From positions 5,604,746-5,668,745 of the forward strand of contig WNKI01000001.1 in the NCBI GenBank assembly GCA_015350385.1: a DNA stretch of 64,000 nt, read 5' to 3'. Position 1 is the stretch's first letter. Every line of letters begins with the position of its first letter. The DNA comes from Aculops lycopersici (lineage: Eukaryota > Arthropoda > Arachnida > Trombidiformes > Eriophyidae). The position numbers and the translations under genes were made by a program. Shown here one piece after another: positions 28,720 through 38,460 of the stretch. The notes under the pieces were generated by a model. It ran no database searches. It was not told the DNA's origin and worked only from the letters and a program-made list of their open reading frames with translations.

Positions 28720-29433
28720 TCAAACATCGATTCGTCTGCTTGCATAGCTGCCGCTGAATACTGGACTCCTGAGAATCGATTGATAGCTTGATGATCTACA
28801 AGATGGTTGCCTGTGATTATGTGGCCTGTAACCATATTGTTCTTGGAAGGAGGTTGTATGCGAGTTGAGGTTTAGGTCAATGTCGTGGAATTGTTGCTGT
28901 CGGTTGGCCACCTTAACTTGCGCCGGCACAAGCTGATTGTTTGGTAAGAGAGTCATCAATGGAGGACTTCCCGTCTGGTTCTGTCTTGAATCGGCCAATG
29001 TTCCATATGGCCACATTGACTTGACATTTGATGCTTGATGATGTCCACCTTGACTTGGCTGAACAAATAGAGGTAACAGGAAGAATGGCATTGGAATGGA
29101 AACTGCGGCACTGGAGCCGTTTTGATCAATTAAAACCTGGTTGAGATCGTCGAACAGAAAGTTGTTGTTGAAGTCCTCTTTTGCATGATGGTTTAAATTG
29201 GCCCCAAGTTGACCATCAGGGTTGTGATACTTTGATTCGTAGTCGAAAAGCTCATACTTTTTTGCCATATTTGACAATAACCTTATGCGACTTGATTGGA
29301 GTTTCCGACTTAAGAGTATGAAAATCTTATCTCTCATCCTCATGTACCAAAGGTGACATCTTCTTTGTATCTCAACAAAAGCTTGGATGAGATACACATG
29401 TTGAAGACCTAGAGCGAGTTTTGATTGAAACAT
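28720..29433 (-). CDS. Uncharacterised protein, 237 aa
   Basis: An open frame of 237 codons whose composition looks coding, but no family is recognised. The N-terminal 55 residues are basic and hydrophobic (three Trp/Met/Arg-rich blocks). A second possible start at M56 (MAKKYELFDYE, position 29268) would give a 182-residue, mostly disordered protein. A hydrophobic proline-rich stretch (SIPMPFFLLPLFVQP, about 116-130) could be a membrane-associated or amphipathic segment. The C-terminal third is Gln/His/Ser-rich with SRSS-type runs. It lies between AMACR and the d4 gene, on the same strand as both. It could be a taxon-restricted gene or part of a larger spliced gene. Confidence 0.5.
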   Translation of the reverse strand: MFQSKLALGLQHVYLIQAFVEIQRRCHLWYMRMRDKIFILLSRKLQSSRIRLLSNMAKKYELFDYESKYHNPDGQLGANLNHHAKEDFNNNFLFDDLNQVLIDQNGSSAAVSIPMPFFLLPLFVQPSQGGHHQASNVKSMWPYGTLADSRQNQTGSPPLMTLLPNNQLVPAQVKVANRQQQFHDIDLNLNSHTTSFQEQYGYRPHNHRQPSCRSSSYQSILRSPVFSGSYASRRIDV

Positions 29434-29437
29434 GTTG

Positions 29438-29485
29438 ATTGGTTTGGTTTGGTTTGGTTTGATTTGATTTGATTTGATTCGATTT
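29438..29485. repeat. GGTTT/GATTT pentanucleotide repeat
   Basis: Four GGTTT units followed by GATTT units immediately upstream of the orphan gene's first ATG, i.e. in its 5' UTR or promoter. Confidence 0.9.
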
Positions 29486-30509
29486 TATCTGAATGTTTAC
29501 TCTTCTGGAAGATGGTTCTATTGATTAACTCAAGGGTTCAAGTCCAATTCAGCAAGTGACTAAATTTGGTTAGAGAACTTTCGAAGAAATTTGCTTGGCT
29601 CTATCGTTGTCAAATCCCGTTTGTTACATTTATGAGAAGGGGGGAGGAAAGCTGAACCATAAAGTGGTTCGAGTTTATTTGTGGCACATGATGCTCAATT
29701 ACCAAACTAAGCTACCTGTTGGCAAGTGGGATGCTACTACTGACACACAGGCGCTTCCATCGGGATGTCACATAACTTCAAGTCCATGTGCGCAAGCTAA
29801 TCCATTCGCTTTGCAATCAACGAACTTAATGTAAAAAAGTGGAAGTTCACATAACAGGTAATATGGAACGGAAAATCAGGTCGGTGGTCGGCGCGCAAAT
29901 CAGGTAGTCCAAGTTTCGGATGTACGGTATGTCAGTGAAACAGTTGGCACTACTTGCTGCACACAGTGGGCCTACGCTAAGTTCAATGTCAAGCTACTCC
30001 TCTTCTTAAACTCCTTCATCTTATCAGAACAAGTTACTCTCTTCTTTCGTTATCTAGTTTAGATGCGCATAATTAAACTGGACAAACAGGAGAAATCGGA
30101 TACCTTGCGAATAGAGATGGAAAATGATCAAACTCTTCAAAGACATTCGCTGTTTTGCTCAACATATGAATGAGAATAGTATTCGCAAGTAGAGTTGATG
30201 GTTGTTGTTCTTCTTTTTATGTAAATATATATGTATCTCATGTAAATCTTTGTCACGCAGTTGGCGACCGCGGCTTGATTAGGATTATATTGAAGTTAGT
30301 TTCAAGTTGATAGGGGGTGATTAGAGTTTTGCTTGAAGATCTGATGGGCGCACACCTCTCCTCTTGGATCGAAGTCAACCCTGAATGGTAAACAAGCACA
30401 AGTTAATAAATTATCAATTGATTGTGTTCAGTGATAAAATTGAATCTAAAACATCCTCACTTTTGATAAAAGTACATCTTTGGCATCAGGACAACTCCGA
30501 AATCTCCAA
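29486..30509. other. Spacer between orphan gene and DPF
   Basis: About 1 kb without a convincing gene; a plus-strand frame at 29595-29834 is not conserved-looking. It contains the 3' flank of DPF and the 5' flank of the orphan gene. Confidence 0.5.
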
Positions 30510-30619
30510 TTAATTCTCAACCTCTTTTTTTGTTTCTTGTTGAGGTTGCTGCTGCGGAAGTTCTTTTGTGGTTGTGGTTGTTGGTATAGATGTGGTTGTG
30601 GCTGTTGGTATGGATGTCG

Positions 30620-30665
<46 letters not shown>

Positions 30666-32615
30666 CGTTGTCTTCGAGACATCGGTGGTGTTATTCTCGT
30701 TAGTGGTGACGGCAGAGACAGGGGGCTTTTTGTGATACTCCTCGATGCACAAATCGCAACTCCAAGATCCAGCGGGTGCCTCTTTCATTGGTGGCTTCAG
30801 GCAGTACATATGATAACCTCTATCGCAGTCGTCACAGAATAAAAGTTGATCATCATTATCCGAGGTTCCACACAATCCACATGATTTACATTCAATACAT
30901 TGCCATTTATACTTCTTGACAGAGCTTATAATATTATCAGTAAAATTTAAGCAAGTTGGGTGACCAGAGCGACCGCAATCCGAGCAAGAGACCAGCTCCT
31001 CAGGTTTCTCAGTTTTCCTGTTGAGCTCGGCGTTTCCTAAACAAAAGTCACAATAGATTGAAGTGTCATTGTTGTTATCAACACTCGCAGCTCCCTTGTT
31101 TGCACCGTTCTTAGAGTTTTTACCACTCTTGATATTGTTACCACTATTGTTATTGTTATGTCTACTTGATGGAGTGTGGTCATGATCATTAGAACCACGA
31201 TCAGCTGATTTGCTGTAGCCTCTGTGATTGTTTGGTGTATTAGATCTTGCCTGTTTGTGAGATGCTGTTGAAAAGTTTTGAATCGATGGGCTACATCCTG
31301 AGTGATTGTTAACAACACTATTGCTTGGATCGTCATTATTGATTGTATCATCACCACTTGAGTTGTTACATATGCTACTATTGTTATTTTTGGCATGACA
31401 ATGGTTTCTGTGATAGGATAAACCGGGTCTCGTTTTATAACTCATCTCGCACCTATCGCACTTGTATGGCTTGAGAGGGTCGTCAGTTTTTTCAATCTTA
31501 TATTTTCTCTCACGTTTCTTCTTGGGTGTGGATGATGCCGGTGAGTTGTTCTGCTGTAATTGTTGCTGAGTTGGTATCGAGGATTGATTTGCTGGATGCT
31601 GCATGTGTTGATGAGAATACTGCTGCGGGTGATGATGGTTTAGATGATTTTGGTGGTGATGATGGTTGTGGTGTGGGTCATTTGAATCTTCAAAATCGCC
31701 ATGAGCTATCGCCTCGGAAGTACTTTCATCCGGATCAACTTTACTGCTTGTTGTGGCATCCTTTGACTGTTCATTCATATTCCATGGATAGGCGTTTGAA
31801 TTTGATGAGCTATCATGTATGAAGGAAGAGTCATTATGATGCGGATGATGAGGATTATTATGTGGGTGGTTATGATGAGAATGATGATGATTATGATTTA
31901 GGCTATCATTGTGGTTGTAGAAACTATTCGAGTTTCCATTCGTACCGCTCATTGAAGGATCAGCTGAGACACGTGACAGGTGTTGCGAGTGATGAGCCGA
32001 TGTTGCCGACGATAGATTGTTGTGGAGTTGATGGTGTTGCAAATGATGTTGAGTAGAGTGCGTCGATTGCTGAGTGTCGTTACTGTTGGAATGATCTATC
32101 AACATTGCCGATTGATCTAACGCACTGCCACTCGAGGGATGTTGTTGCATGGATGAAGTTCTGTTCCTGAAATAATTATCATCCAACAAATACTGTCGCT
32201 TCCTCTTGACCCATCTCTTGGCTGGGTAGGTATACAGTCTTCCTGCACTTGGCGCCAAGGTTGTGATTGTGGAGGTACTGAAGGTGGTGGTGGTGGTCTT
32301 GTTGTTATTGATTGTGGCATTCTGAGAGTTTGAGGACGTGGATGTTGAGGCTGCACACTCTGCTGTTAGATTGGACGGTGGATAATTTTGTTGCAAAAAG
32401 ATTTCTCTCTGTGGTAATCTATCCTTTCTAGTCATCCATAAACAACAATCGCTTTGCGCAACTCCCGTCTGCGAATCAAGGAATGGTAGTCTAAATTTTC
32501 TCTCTTTGACTAACTTTTGATTGAAGGACGAGGAGGATTCTATGAACTCTTTGTAGGAATCATTCTGTAGAAATTTGTTTAGCCTTTTCAGCATATCCTT
32601 CGATTCCATGACCAT
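30510..32615 (-). CDS. DPF: d4/BAF45 double-PHD-finger chromatin protein (DPF)
   Basis: A 701-residue nuclear protein with the full d4-family order. It has an N-terminal Requiem domain (about 15-140, RLPFLDSQTGVAQS and YTYPAKRWVKRKR), one Kruppel-like C2H2 finger (about 383-407, CDRCEMSYKTRPGLSYH), and a tandem PHD pair (about 519-577 and 577-628: YCDFCLG, CSDCGRSGHP, CGLCGTSDNDDQLLFCDDCDRG). In animals these proteins are subunits of the BAF/SWI-SNF remodeller and read acetylated or crotonylated histone H3. The human proteins are about 390 residues; the excess here is Asn/His-rich linker and a C-terminal poly-Thr tract from a TTG repeat, followed by Gln-rich sequence. Starts at M1 or M3. Single exon. 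Confidence 0.96.
30619..30664. repeat. (TTG)n inside DPF coding sequence
   Basis: About 14 TTG units on the plus strand, read as poly-threonine (AAC/ACA phase) in the minus-strand gene. It is a likely length-variable microsatellite in coding DNA. Confidence 0.95.
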
Positions 32616-33581
32616 AGGCTTTTATCTGACCCTTAGGTCTTCGGTGGCTGCTAGTCCAGAGTAATGTTTAAAACTACAACTATCGCTCCGCCTTTGTTTT
32701 TTAGTTTACTAGTTTTTGTATTTGTGCCAATAGATAATATCGCCTGGGTGTCAATGAATGATAATGATAGAGGGTGAAGCCAAGTTGAAAACTTGGTGCA
32801 TAAATCAGGCGAACGGCTTCTTTCTTTTTTTGATCAGCTTGTCATCTACTTTCTGAATCACGATGACAGTGATGGATTCTATAAGGTGACAAGCTTACAC
32901 TTGAATCAAGTTAAGAACAGTTAAAGTGTATGAATGATTATTATCCTTAACAATTCTAATAAAAATTTCAAACTACTCGTAAGCCTCAAGTCCATCAGAC
33001 TTATTCTACTTCTTTTTGTTCTTCTAAATAATAGAATCCCTTAACTTTTGCCAGTTGTTGACTGATAAGATAATCTTCAAGTCCAATAGGGAATCTATTC
33101 TTTGGTTAATATTGAATGAAAGTTAGAGCTAATAATGATATAAATAATAATAACAATGACACGTTTATGGTGAACAAGAAGTATTGTGATGTGTAAGTTA
33201 ATAAGTAATGCAATGGTTTTTAGTCCGCAAATTTTAGAGAGGAGCTTTTAGTATGTGTTCTATAATAGTAGTGGTATCGTTGGAGCGATATAGTTGGTTG
33301 TTGCAATTTCTAGCATGTGATTGTTGCTAGTTTTTGTTGCCCTCTAATCTATTATATTGGTTTCGGTCTATATAATTCTGGTTCTCGAGTTTAGCTGAGG
33401 AGGTTGCGGTTGTTGCAGGGGCGACGACGATGACGGCAACCAAGACAAGGAGCAAGAGCATCGATGGAGTCGAGTGGGATTGGATTGGATGATTCTCATT
33501 TTCTATGGCTCTCCTCGTTCACTCGGTGTGACTGTGAGTTTAAGTCTGTATTTCTCTTTTTCCATCGCATACTCACACACA

Positions 33582-33618
<37 letters not shown>

Positions 33619-34682
33619 CAGTTATTTCCATTTGCTCGCTCACCGCTGTGTGTATCTGCGAGCAAATGGAGCTTCGATCGCAATGCAGAAACCTGCACTG
33701 CAAGCCAACCAAAGTAGCCCGCCACTCTAATGCCGCCGCCGCTGCTGCTGCCACCGATTTTTGCCATCGCATCTCGCACTCGACGTTGTCGTAGTCGCCG
33801 CCGCCGTCGTCGTTCGTTGTCGGGCGGCAAATGAGAGACTGCAACGACGACGACCCACGAATGCAATGGCGCCGCTGCGGCTTCAATCGGCTCTCGCACG
33901 CAACCACAGCAGCAGCAGCTTGCGGCAACAACGAGGCGCAGCGGCGAGGGAACAGCAGCGGCACCAGTTTGCAAAAGTTTCAGTTCTACTCGAGCAAGCA
34001 ACTTGAATTTACAACACAAAACGACGTTGTTGCTGCCGTCGTCGCTGCCGCCGCCAAGTCTCTTTCTGTGTTGTGTGCTATTTCCAATCGACGCTCGCAC
34101 AAACAACTCCAAAGCTGTGGCGCCAGTAGCAGCAGCAGCAGAGACCATCCATTTGGCCACCAGCGCTAATGGCAAACTGGCAGCAGCCTCTCGCTTATTG
34201 CTGCCCCTCACAACACACATAACATGAAATAACACAGAATCATCCACAGAGACTCAACACAAGTGCACTGTCCCGCAACTCGCAGAGCCCGCGACGCGCC
34301 TATTTATCGGCGAAGCCACGCCTGTCGGTCACACGCAACCACTCGTTGTCATCGTCGCAGCGAAAATCCCGCACGTCGTGCTGCAGGCTGCAGCCATGGA
34401 AGGCAAAGTTGCTGGAAGAGAGAGAGCAGACAGGAGGTAAGTAAAACTTGGAGGCATCACTTAGCGAGAAAACATAACACACACAATGGGGCGGAATACT
34501 TCGCGATTGCATAGCGAGCGAAGAGAGATTTGACACTTTGCATCCAATCAAAGTCCATCGCCACATTGGTCATCAGGTGGTTGTACTCCCTTAATCAATC
34601 AAAATAAATATTATTAATATTTAACAATAATTAATACTTATATCCTTGGTGTAAGCTCTCGACTAATCATAAGCGGGGTTCG
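32616..34682. other. 2 kb divergent regulatory region DPF / AP2M1
   Basis: Head-to-head spacer. The DPF side (32.6-33.4 kb) is AT-rich; 33.6-34.4 kb is very GC/triplet-rich (GCCGCC, CAGCAG). A strong splice donor, CAGGAG/GTAAGT at 34437-34442, with possible acceptors just before the AP2M1 ATG (TGTAAG near 34655 or CATAAG near 34673), suggests a non-coding first exon of AP2M1 around 34260-34436. Frames open here are low-complexity. Confidence 0.5.
33574..33618. repeat. (CA)n-(GA)n compound microsatellite
   Basis: CA run at 33574-33599 joined to a GA run at 33600-33618. Confidence 0.95.
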
Positions 34683-36002
34683 ATGATTGGCGGACTATTT
34701 ATTTACAATCACAAGGGCGAGGTCCTAATATCGCGCGTCTACCGCGATGATATTGGTCGGAATGCCGTGGACGCCTTTCGAGTTAATGTTATTCATGCTA
34801 GACAACAAGTTAGATCGCCAGTTACCATTATTGCAAGAACATCCTTCTTTCATATTAAACGAGGCAACATTTGGCTAGCAGCTGCAACGAAACAAAATGT
34901 CAACGCAACTCTGGTCTTTGAGTTCCTCAAGAAGATGGTCGATGTTATGCAGAATTATTTTGGAAAAATGAACGAAGAGAACGTTAAGAATAACTTTGTT
35001 CTCATTTACGAATTACTAGACGAGATATTAGATTTTGGTTATCCACAGAACACTGATACCGGTATTCTAAAAACATTCATTACTCAACTTGGAATCAAGT
35101 CACAAACCAAAGAGGAGCAATTCCAAATCACCAGCCAGGTTACCGGTCAGATTGGATGGCGACGTGAGGGAATCCAATACAGACGTAACGAATTATTTTT
35201 GGACGTCCTGGAATATGTTAATTTACTCATGTCACCCCAAGGACAGGTGCTTAGTGCCCACGTTGCCGGCAAGGTGGTCATCAAATCTTATTTAAGTGGA
35301 ATGCCCGAGTGCAAATTTGGAATCAATGACAAGATTACCATGGAGACTAAGGGCAAATCAACTCTACCCCTGGATGATCCGGCTAGATTAAACTCATCCT
35401 CGGCCAAGGCTAGTATTGCAATCGATGATTGCCAATTCCACCAGTGCGTCAAGTTATCCAAATTCGAGTCGGAACATGCAATCAGCTTCATTCCACCGGA
35501 TGGAGATTTTGAACTGATGCGCTATAGGATCACAAAGGACATATCACATCCATTCCGATTGATTCCATTGGTTCGCGAGGTTGGACGAACAAAGATGGAG
35601 GTAAAGATAGTACTCAAATCAAACTTCAAGTCAAATTTGATCGGTCAAAAGATTGAAGTTCGAATACCCACACCGCTTAACACTAGTGGATGCCAGCTTA
35701 TATGTATGAAGGGTAAGGCGAAATATAAGGCCAGTGACAATGCTATTGTTTGGAAGATCAAACGAATGGCAGGGATGAAAGAAACCCAGCTAAGTGCTGA
35801 GATTGAATTATTACTGACCGATACCAAGAAGAAGTGGAATAGGCCGCCTATATCGATGGACTTTGAGGTTCCTTTTGCACCATCTGGACTGAAGGTGCGA
35901 TATTTGAAGGTTTTAGAGCCGAAACTCAACTACTCGGATCATGATGTGATCAAGTGGGTTCGATACATCGGCAAGTCTGGTCTCTATGAAACAAGATGTT
36001 AA
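34683..36002 (+). CDS. AP2M1: AP-2 clathrin adaptor complex subunit mu
   Basis: A 439-residue protein that matches animal AP-2 mu almost without gaps (human 435). The longin-like N-terminal domain (about 1-141) starts MIGGLFIYNHKGEVLIS. The linker keeps the AAK1 phosphorylation site context QITSQVTGQIGWR (Thr near 156). The C-terminal mu-homology domain (about 170-439) ends YIGKSGLYETRC. It sits in the AP-2 heterotetramer at the plasma membrane and binds YxxPhi cargo signals and PIP2 for clathrin-mediated endocytosis. Single exon with ATG at 34683; AATAAA at 36034-36039. Extreme conservation makes this the most certain call here. Confidence 0.99.
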   Translation: MIGGLFIYNHKGEVLISRVYRDDIGRNAVDAFRVNVIHARQQVRSPVTIIARTSFFHIKRGNIWLAAATKQNVNATLVFEFLKKMVDVMQNYFGKMNEENVKNNFVLIYELLDEILDFGYPQNTDTGILKTFITQLGIKSQTKEEQFQITSQVTGQIGWRREGIQYRRNELFLDVLEYVNLLMSPQGQVLSAHVAGKVVIKSYLSGMPECKFGINDKITMETKGKSTLPLDDPARLNSSSAKASIAIDDCQFHQCVKLSKFESEHAISFIPPDGDFELMRYRITKDISHPFRLIPLVREVGRTKMEVKIVLKSNFKSNLIGQKIEVRIPTPLNTSGCQLICMKGKAKYKASDNAIVWKIKRMAGMKETQLSAEIELLLTDTKKKWNRPPISMDFEVPFAPSGLKVRYLKVLEPKLNYSDHDVIKWVRYIGKSGLYETRC

Positions 36003-36033
36003 TAGATAAGTCGCTTATGTTTTTTCCATTAAA

Positions 36034-36039
36034 AATAAA
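36034..36039 (+). promoter_or_regulatory. Polyadenylation signal of AP2M1
   Basis: AATAAA 31 nt after the stop. Confidence 0.65.
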
Positions 36040-36290
36040 TTAAAACTGATAGTCACAAAACCTTTGATTTTAGTATTTGTGGTGTTTTAGCATAGTTAAC
36101 GATAATGATAAGTTCTTTATGTAAGTCAATCAAAACGGAATAATAGTGCAAAGCGCCCCCGGGTTCTCGGAGTAATTTCAAAAAACTTCGTGGCGAGCGA
36201 GCGACGCGCCATGAACTTTTAAATCAGTCGTTCGAAAAAAATAATGGTTTGTTTACATTCTGCTGCATGTGAATCACCACAACAAGCAAA

Positions 36291-37244
36291 ATGATTTCGG
36301 ATCATCATCGAATTTGTATCATCCTATTGATGCTGGTTACACTGCCAGTTACATCACAGGAAACAATACCAGTAAGTCTAACAGTAGTGCCACATGTAGA
36401 TAAATTATTATCAGTTCTGGTTCCAACTGGCGTGGACATCAAAGCAAATGCAGCTATCAGCGATTCGAAATTTCTGACTAATATGACAACATACCGATGG
36501 TCAACTAAAGATGGGCCGATAAAAGCTGATCCAAGCTCGCGAAACATAAGTATAAAGTTCAACAAGCCAGACGAAACAAACTTCATCAAAGTGGATGTCT
36601 CTCATATTAAGCCAAATACGACCATCAATGACACCGGCTCGGCACAATTTGACTTCACCCTCAAAGCGCCACTTGTAGTCTCAGATCCGGTGGGCAAGCT
36701 TTTTCTAGAGCATGGTGAACTTCTTAACATCAATCTTAGCTTTACTGGATCCAAACCCTTTAGTTATTGTTATAAATTTTGCGCTGATGATAGCATACTA
36801 CCCTGTGATCTGTGTCTCATTCGCCATGACACCTACGACGATTACCTACCGATCAATCAATACCTCCATCAAGTTGGCAACTACACTTTGATGCTAGACA
36901 TTAATAACGATTACAACAGGGAAATCAAGCATTACACTATACGAATAATTGATTCTCCACGCAATAGAACATTACCATTTGCACCTATAGTCAGTTCCAT
37001 CTTGGCAGTCTTGATCTTGCTCACTGGCGTTGGTTTGCACTTACATTTTAGGAAAACTGCAATCACAGAGACAGCAAATTTCGACTTCATCGGAGATCAA
37101 GACGACGACGAATGGGAACAAGAGCAGTCATTCCTGCAGAGAGTGAGATTTCTTCTATGTCGCGGCGATGCCGATGAAATGACGGAAAGTCAATTGCTCG
37201 TCGGCGATAGAATACAAGCTAATGAAACTAATTCAAGATATTAA
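36291..37244 (+). CDS. TMEM130/PKD-like type I membrane glycoprotein
   Basis: A 317-residue type I membrane protein. It has a signal peptide (about 1-22, ending near TSQ), an ectodomain with about seven N-glycosylation sequons (for example NMT, NIS, NTT, NLS, NYT) and two beta-sandwich-like repeats. The second repeat has a compact cysteine cluster, CYKFCADDSILPCDLC, and ends in a YTIRIID strand typical of PKD folds. One transmembrane helix lies near 233-253, followed by an acidic cytoplasmic tail with DQDDDEWEQEQ. The arrangement resembles TMEM130, an uncharacterised relative of GPNMB/PMEL; function unknown. Single exon. The stop lies only 47 bp from the stop of the convergent Ly6 gene. Confidence 0.65.
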   Translation: MISDHHRICIILLMLVTLPVTSQETIPVSLTVVPHVDKLLSVLVPTGVDIKANAAISDSKFLTNMTTYRWSTKDGPIKADPSSRNISIKFNKPDETNFIKVDVSHIKPNTTINDTGSAQFDFTLKAPLVVSDPVGKLFLEHGELLNINLSFTGSKPFSYCYKFCADDSILPCDLCLIRHDTYDDYLPINQYLHQVGNYTLMLDINNDYNREIKHYTIRIIDSPRNRTLPFAPIVSSILAVLILLTGVGLHLHFRKTAITETANFDFIGDQDDDEWEQEQSFLQRVRFLLCRGDADEMTESQLLVGDRIQANETNSRY

Positions 37245-37291
37245 GCTTCTAAGTATTTTACTACAAATTCTTAATATAAACTCTGCATGTA

Positions 37292-37774
37292 CTATAGATA
37301 CTTTATTCTCAGCGCAAATAACATACTAAATGTGATAGAAATAACAACAAGATGATTACCTGCGGGTTTGGCAGCCGAGTTACAATAGTCAAGGTGACAC
37401 CAACATTGATCATGGCGCATAAAATATATGTTCCTGCTAAAACAAACATGTGAACTCCTAGGTGAGGTATCCGTTGCACAACCTCTTCGCCAGGTTACCG
37501 TAGATCCGGTAGCATCCGTAACAACATATTGTTCACAACCAAACTCACACTCCGTCACTTGGGAATTGATTGGACTAAAATTGGTATTACTACATATATC
37601 AGGTTGATTGTAACAATCTAAAGGATTTGTGCATCTTGACAGATGAAATAAACATTGGTAACACTTGACAGTTGATGCAATTCTAACTTGAGTTGTCAAC
37701 AGTAGTAATAATGAGCATATAGTTCCTTGTGAGAGAGATCTAGTCGATCTTTGTGGGATGAGTATAAACCTCAT
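37292..37774 (-). CDS. Ly6/uPAR three-finger protein, probably GPI-anchored
   Basis: A 160-residue secreted or anchored protein. It has a hydrophobic signal near residues 18-35, then a mature domain starting VKCYQC and ending CWCHLDYCN, the classic Ly6 start and CN finish. It has about twelve cysteines against the usual ten. A C-terminal hydrophobic stretch (HLVVISITFSMLFAL) fits a GPI-attachment signal. Arthropod relatives include the quiver/sleepless, boudin and crooked groups, acting in channel trafficking or septate junctions; which one applies is not clear. Start ATG at 37774. Confidence 0.85.
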   Translation of the reverse strand: MRFILIPQRSTRSLSQGTICSLLLLLTTQVRIASTVKCYQCLFHLSRCTNPLDCYNQPDICSNTNFSPINSQVTECEFGCEQYVVTDATGSTVTWRRGCATDTSPRSSHVCFSRNIYFMRHDQCWCHLDYCNSAAKPAGNHLVVISITFSMLFALRIKYL

Positions 37775-38460
37775 ATTCTATTTGTTGTTCTTCATTTGAT
37801 ACTTTCAAAAGCATTTCGAATGACAACAATTGTTTTTGGGTCAACTTCAATATGAGCATCCAACTAGAGAGCGAGCGTAACTTTTGCTGACCTCATCACC
37901 GAGCATAACAACAACTAGTGGTTGTCACTGTTGCGTAAGCTAATCGATGGTGTTTGAAGTTGTACAAAGTTGAGAGCTGTGAACACGAGAATGCTCGTTT
38001 TAAGCGATACCTGTAAATCGCGCTCGGTTCGCCCAATCTGTGCAACTAAAACTTTCTAAATTGAACCTCGCTTATGTTTCTGCAGTCTAAGACTTGTTAT
38101 CGATTGCGAATCTGCTTTACTATCCTGAGTACCACCAACTATAACATCGTTGCGAGCCATCGTTACAGCGCTGCTGACCATCAGCCAAAAAAGAGCGGAA
38201 CAATGGGTAGTGAGCGAAACAAGGTCTTGGAATACAATGCACTTATATCATATTGCATTAGTTTCAAAATTTAATCTTATCGTAATCAAACGAGTATTAC
38301 ATCGTGAGGTTTACATTTAACTATATTAGAATGTGCAGGGGTAAGCTTGAGCTTACTTGTCTATAGTGAGATCCGTATATGTTAAAATGAATGAAGTCTA
38401 GATGATGATGATTGATTCAGCCTTGAGTTCAGTTGTCTTTTCTCTCAGTTTTGAGATTGT
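37775..38460. other. Spacer, Ly6 promoter to SLC38A11 3' end
   Basis: About 690 bp with no recognisable gene; a plus-strand 66-codon stretch at 38074-38274 is not taken as real. Confidence 0.5.

Noticed and set aside
29530..29550. GGTTCAAGTCC resembling a tRNA T-loop/B box
   Set aside because: The flanking bases do not form a T stem, and no A box, anticodon arm or acceptor stem fits.
33573..34247. 224-codon minus-strand frame next to AP2M1
   Set aside because: Open because of GC-rich triplet repeats and a CA/GA microsatellite; other frames are open over the same DNA.
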